From HXMU1420-2 sp040830545 (GTDB lineage Bacteria; Pseudomonadota; Alphaproteobacteria; Rhodobacterales; Rhodobacteraceae), in NCBI GenBank assembly GCA_040830545.1, contig JBFOMB010000185.1:1-5985 (forward strand): DNA of 5,985 bases, read 5' to 3'. Below are positions 5,451-5,985 of this stretch, one piece after another. A program made the position numbers and the translations under genes. The notes beneath the pieces were generated by a model, which was given only the letters and a program-made list of their open reading frames with translations, ran no database searches and had not been told where the DNA came from. Each line of letters starts with the position of its first letter. Positions within the stretch are counted from its first letter, which is position 1.

Positions 5451-5985
5451 TCAAGCAAACTCGATCATGCAATCGCTTTCGAAGGAGAACATATCGAAGG
5501 TGTCCTCCGTCGATGCGGCGGTCTCTTCCATCGAGGTCGACGGGTTGTCGTCGCACATATCCCAGGTCAGCATGAAGTCATCGCCGCCCGTCGAATCTGG
5601 GACGTTCATCCGGAAATCGTCGACCAGCACCAGCAGATCGTTCACGAAATCCTCAATAGCCGCCAGGAACTCATCCACATCGAAACATTCGCTGGACGGT
5701 GTATCCGCTTCTGTAACGTCAGTGTCCGGAGTTTCCTCACCCGGTTCATCCGTTTCAGTGACGTCAGTGTCCGGAGTTTCTGCACCCGGCTCGTCGGTTT
5801 CGGTGACGTCGGTGTCTGGCGTTCCCTCACCCGGCTCGTCCGTTTCGGTGACGTCGGTATCCGGTGTTTCCTCCCCCGGCACGTCCGTTTCGGTGTCGCC
5901 GGTGTCCGGGGCTTCCGCCTCTGCTTCCGCGGTTGCCGTGACGTCCGCGGCCGCGGATTCCGGGTCCGGCTCCTGCGTGTCCGGG
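5451..5985 (-). CDS. Very acidic protein with 15-residue tandem repeats, C-terminal part (runs off right edge)
   Basis: I do not recognise this family. The minus-strand frame ends at TGA 5453-5451 and stays open for 177 codons to the window edge, so the start lies outside; GTG 5882 is in frame but inside the repeats and has no support as a start. The visible protein has an Ala/Asp/Glu/Pro-rich stretch, then four tandem copies of a unit like PGEETPDTDVTETDE preceded by a degenerate fifth. An 82-residue non-repetitive tail follows, with a hydrophobic-acidic helix-like segment (FLAAIEDFVNDLLVLVDDF), one Trp and three Cys. About 60 of 177 residues are Asp or Glu, with a single Arg and no Lys or His. 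This composition suggests a disordered linker and a secreted, surface or metal-binding protein, but the signal peptide region is not visible. It is convergent with ppk2. The reading frame is well supported by the repeats; the function is unknown. Confidence 0.75.
   Translation of the reverse strand, partial: PDTQEPDPESAAADVTATAEAEAEAPDTGDTETDVPGEETPDTDVTETDEPGEGTPDTDVTETDEPGAETPDTDVTETDEPGEETPDTDVTEADTPSSECFDVDEFLAAIEDFVNDLLVLVDDFRMNVPDSTGGDDFMLTWDMCDDNPSTSMEETAASTEDTFDMFSFESDCMIEFA
5700..5879 (-). repeat. Four tandem 45-bp coding repeats
   Basis: Copies at 5835-5879, 5790-5834, 5745-5789 and 5700-5744 each encode 15 residues of the form PGxxTPDTDVTExDx. A degenerate fifth copy (5880-5924, AEAEAPDTGDTETDV) precedes them in the coding direction. 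Neighbouring copies are more alike than distant ones: the two copies nearest the 5' end of the gene share GGTGACGTCGGT on the plus strand, and the other two share ACGTCAGTGTCCGGAGTTT. This pattern fits stepwise tandem duplication, and the array may vary in copy number between strains. Confidence 0.85.

Noticed and set aside
5000..5458. 152-aa minus-strand frame overlapping the ppk2 3' end
   Set aside because: It runs through two perfect hairpins and opposite the conserved PPK2 C terminus; the product is low-quality Arg/Pro/Cys-rich sequence.
5700..5924. Possible CRISPR or other regularly spaced array
   Set aside because: The 45-bp units are contiguous with no unique spacers and keep one open reading frame, so they are coding tandem repeats.

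Overview
The window looks like an ordinary chromosomal stretch from an alphaproteobacterium, most likely a marine Rhodobacterales (Roseobacter-group) species. That placement is inference. It rests on the moderately GC-rich coding sequence, the divergent ald/Lrp pair, a class I-like PPK2 and GC-rich hairpin terminators ending in short interrupted T tracts. No rRNA, tRNA, CRISPR array, insertion sequence or phage gene was seen.

Layout from left to right. (1) At 1-336, minus strand, is the N-terminal part of a glutathione S-transferase that runs off the left edge. (2) At 337-551 is a divergent intergenic region; a terminator-like hairpin sits only a few bases before the ribosome binding site of the next gene. 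(3) At 552-1358, plus strand, is an MscS-type mechanosensitive channel. (4) At 1359-1547 is a convergent intergenic region packed with GC-rich hairpins that can end both the channel gene and ald. (5) At 1548-2666, minus strand, is alanine dehydrogenase (ald). (6) At 2667-2801 is the ald/Lrp divergent control region, with a near-consensus Lrp-type site. (7) At 2802-3260, plus strand, is an Lrp/AsnC-family regulator. (8) At 3264-4103, minus strand, is a CPBP (CAAX protease/bacteriocin-processing type) membrane protein that meets the regulator gene tail to tail with 3 bp between the stop codons. (9) At 4333-5313, plus strand, is a polyphosphate kinase 2, followed by two hairpins of which the second is a strong terminator. 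(10) At 5451-5985, minus strand, is the C-terminal part of a very acidic protein with 15-residue tandem repeats; its reading frame stays open to the right edge, so its start lies outside the window.

Functional links. The one clear regulatory unit is ald with its divergent Lrp-type regulator: alanine is oxidatively deaminated to pyruvate and ammonium, probably under control of the neighbouring regulator. The other genes are single transcription units with no evident shared pathway, although the channel (osmotic shock) and PPK2 (polyphosphate/nucleotide energy) are both stress-related. I see no convincing new multi-gene system. The points most worth a second look are the acidic repeat protein, the hairpin in the channel leader and the putative operator between ald and the regulator.
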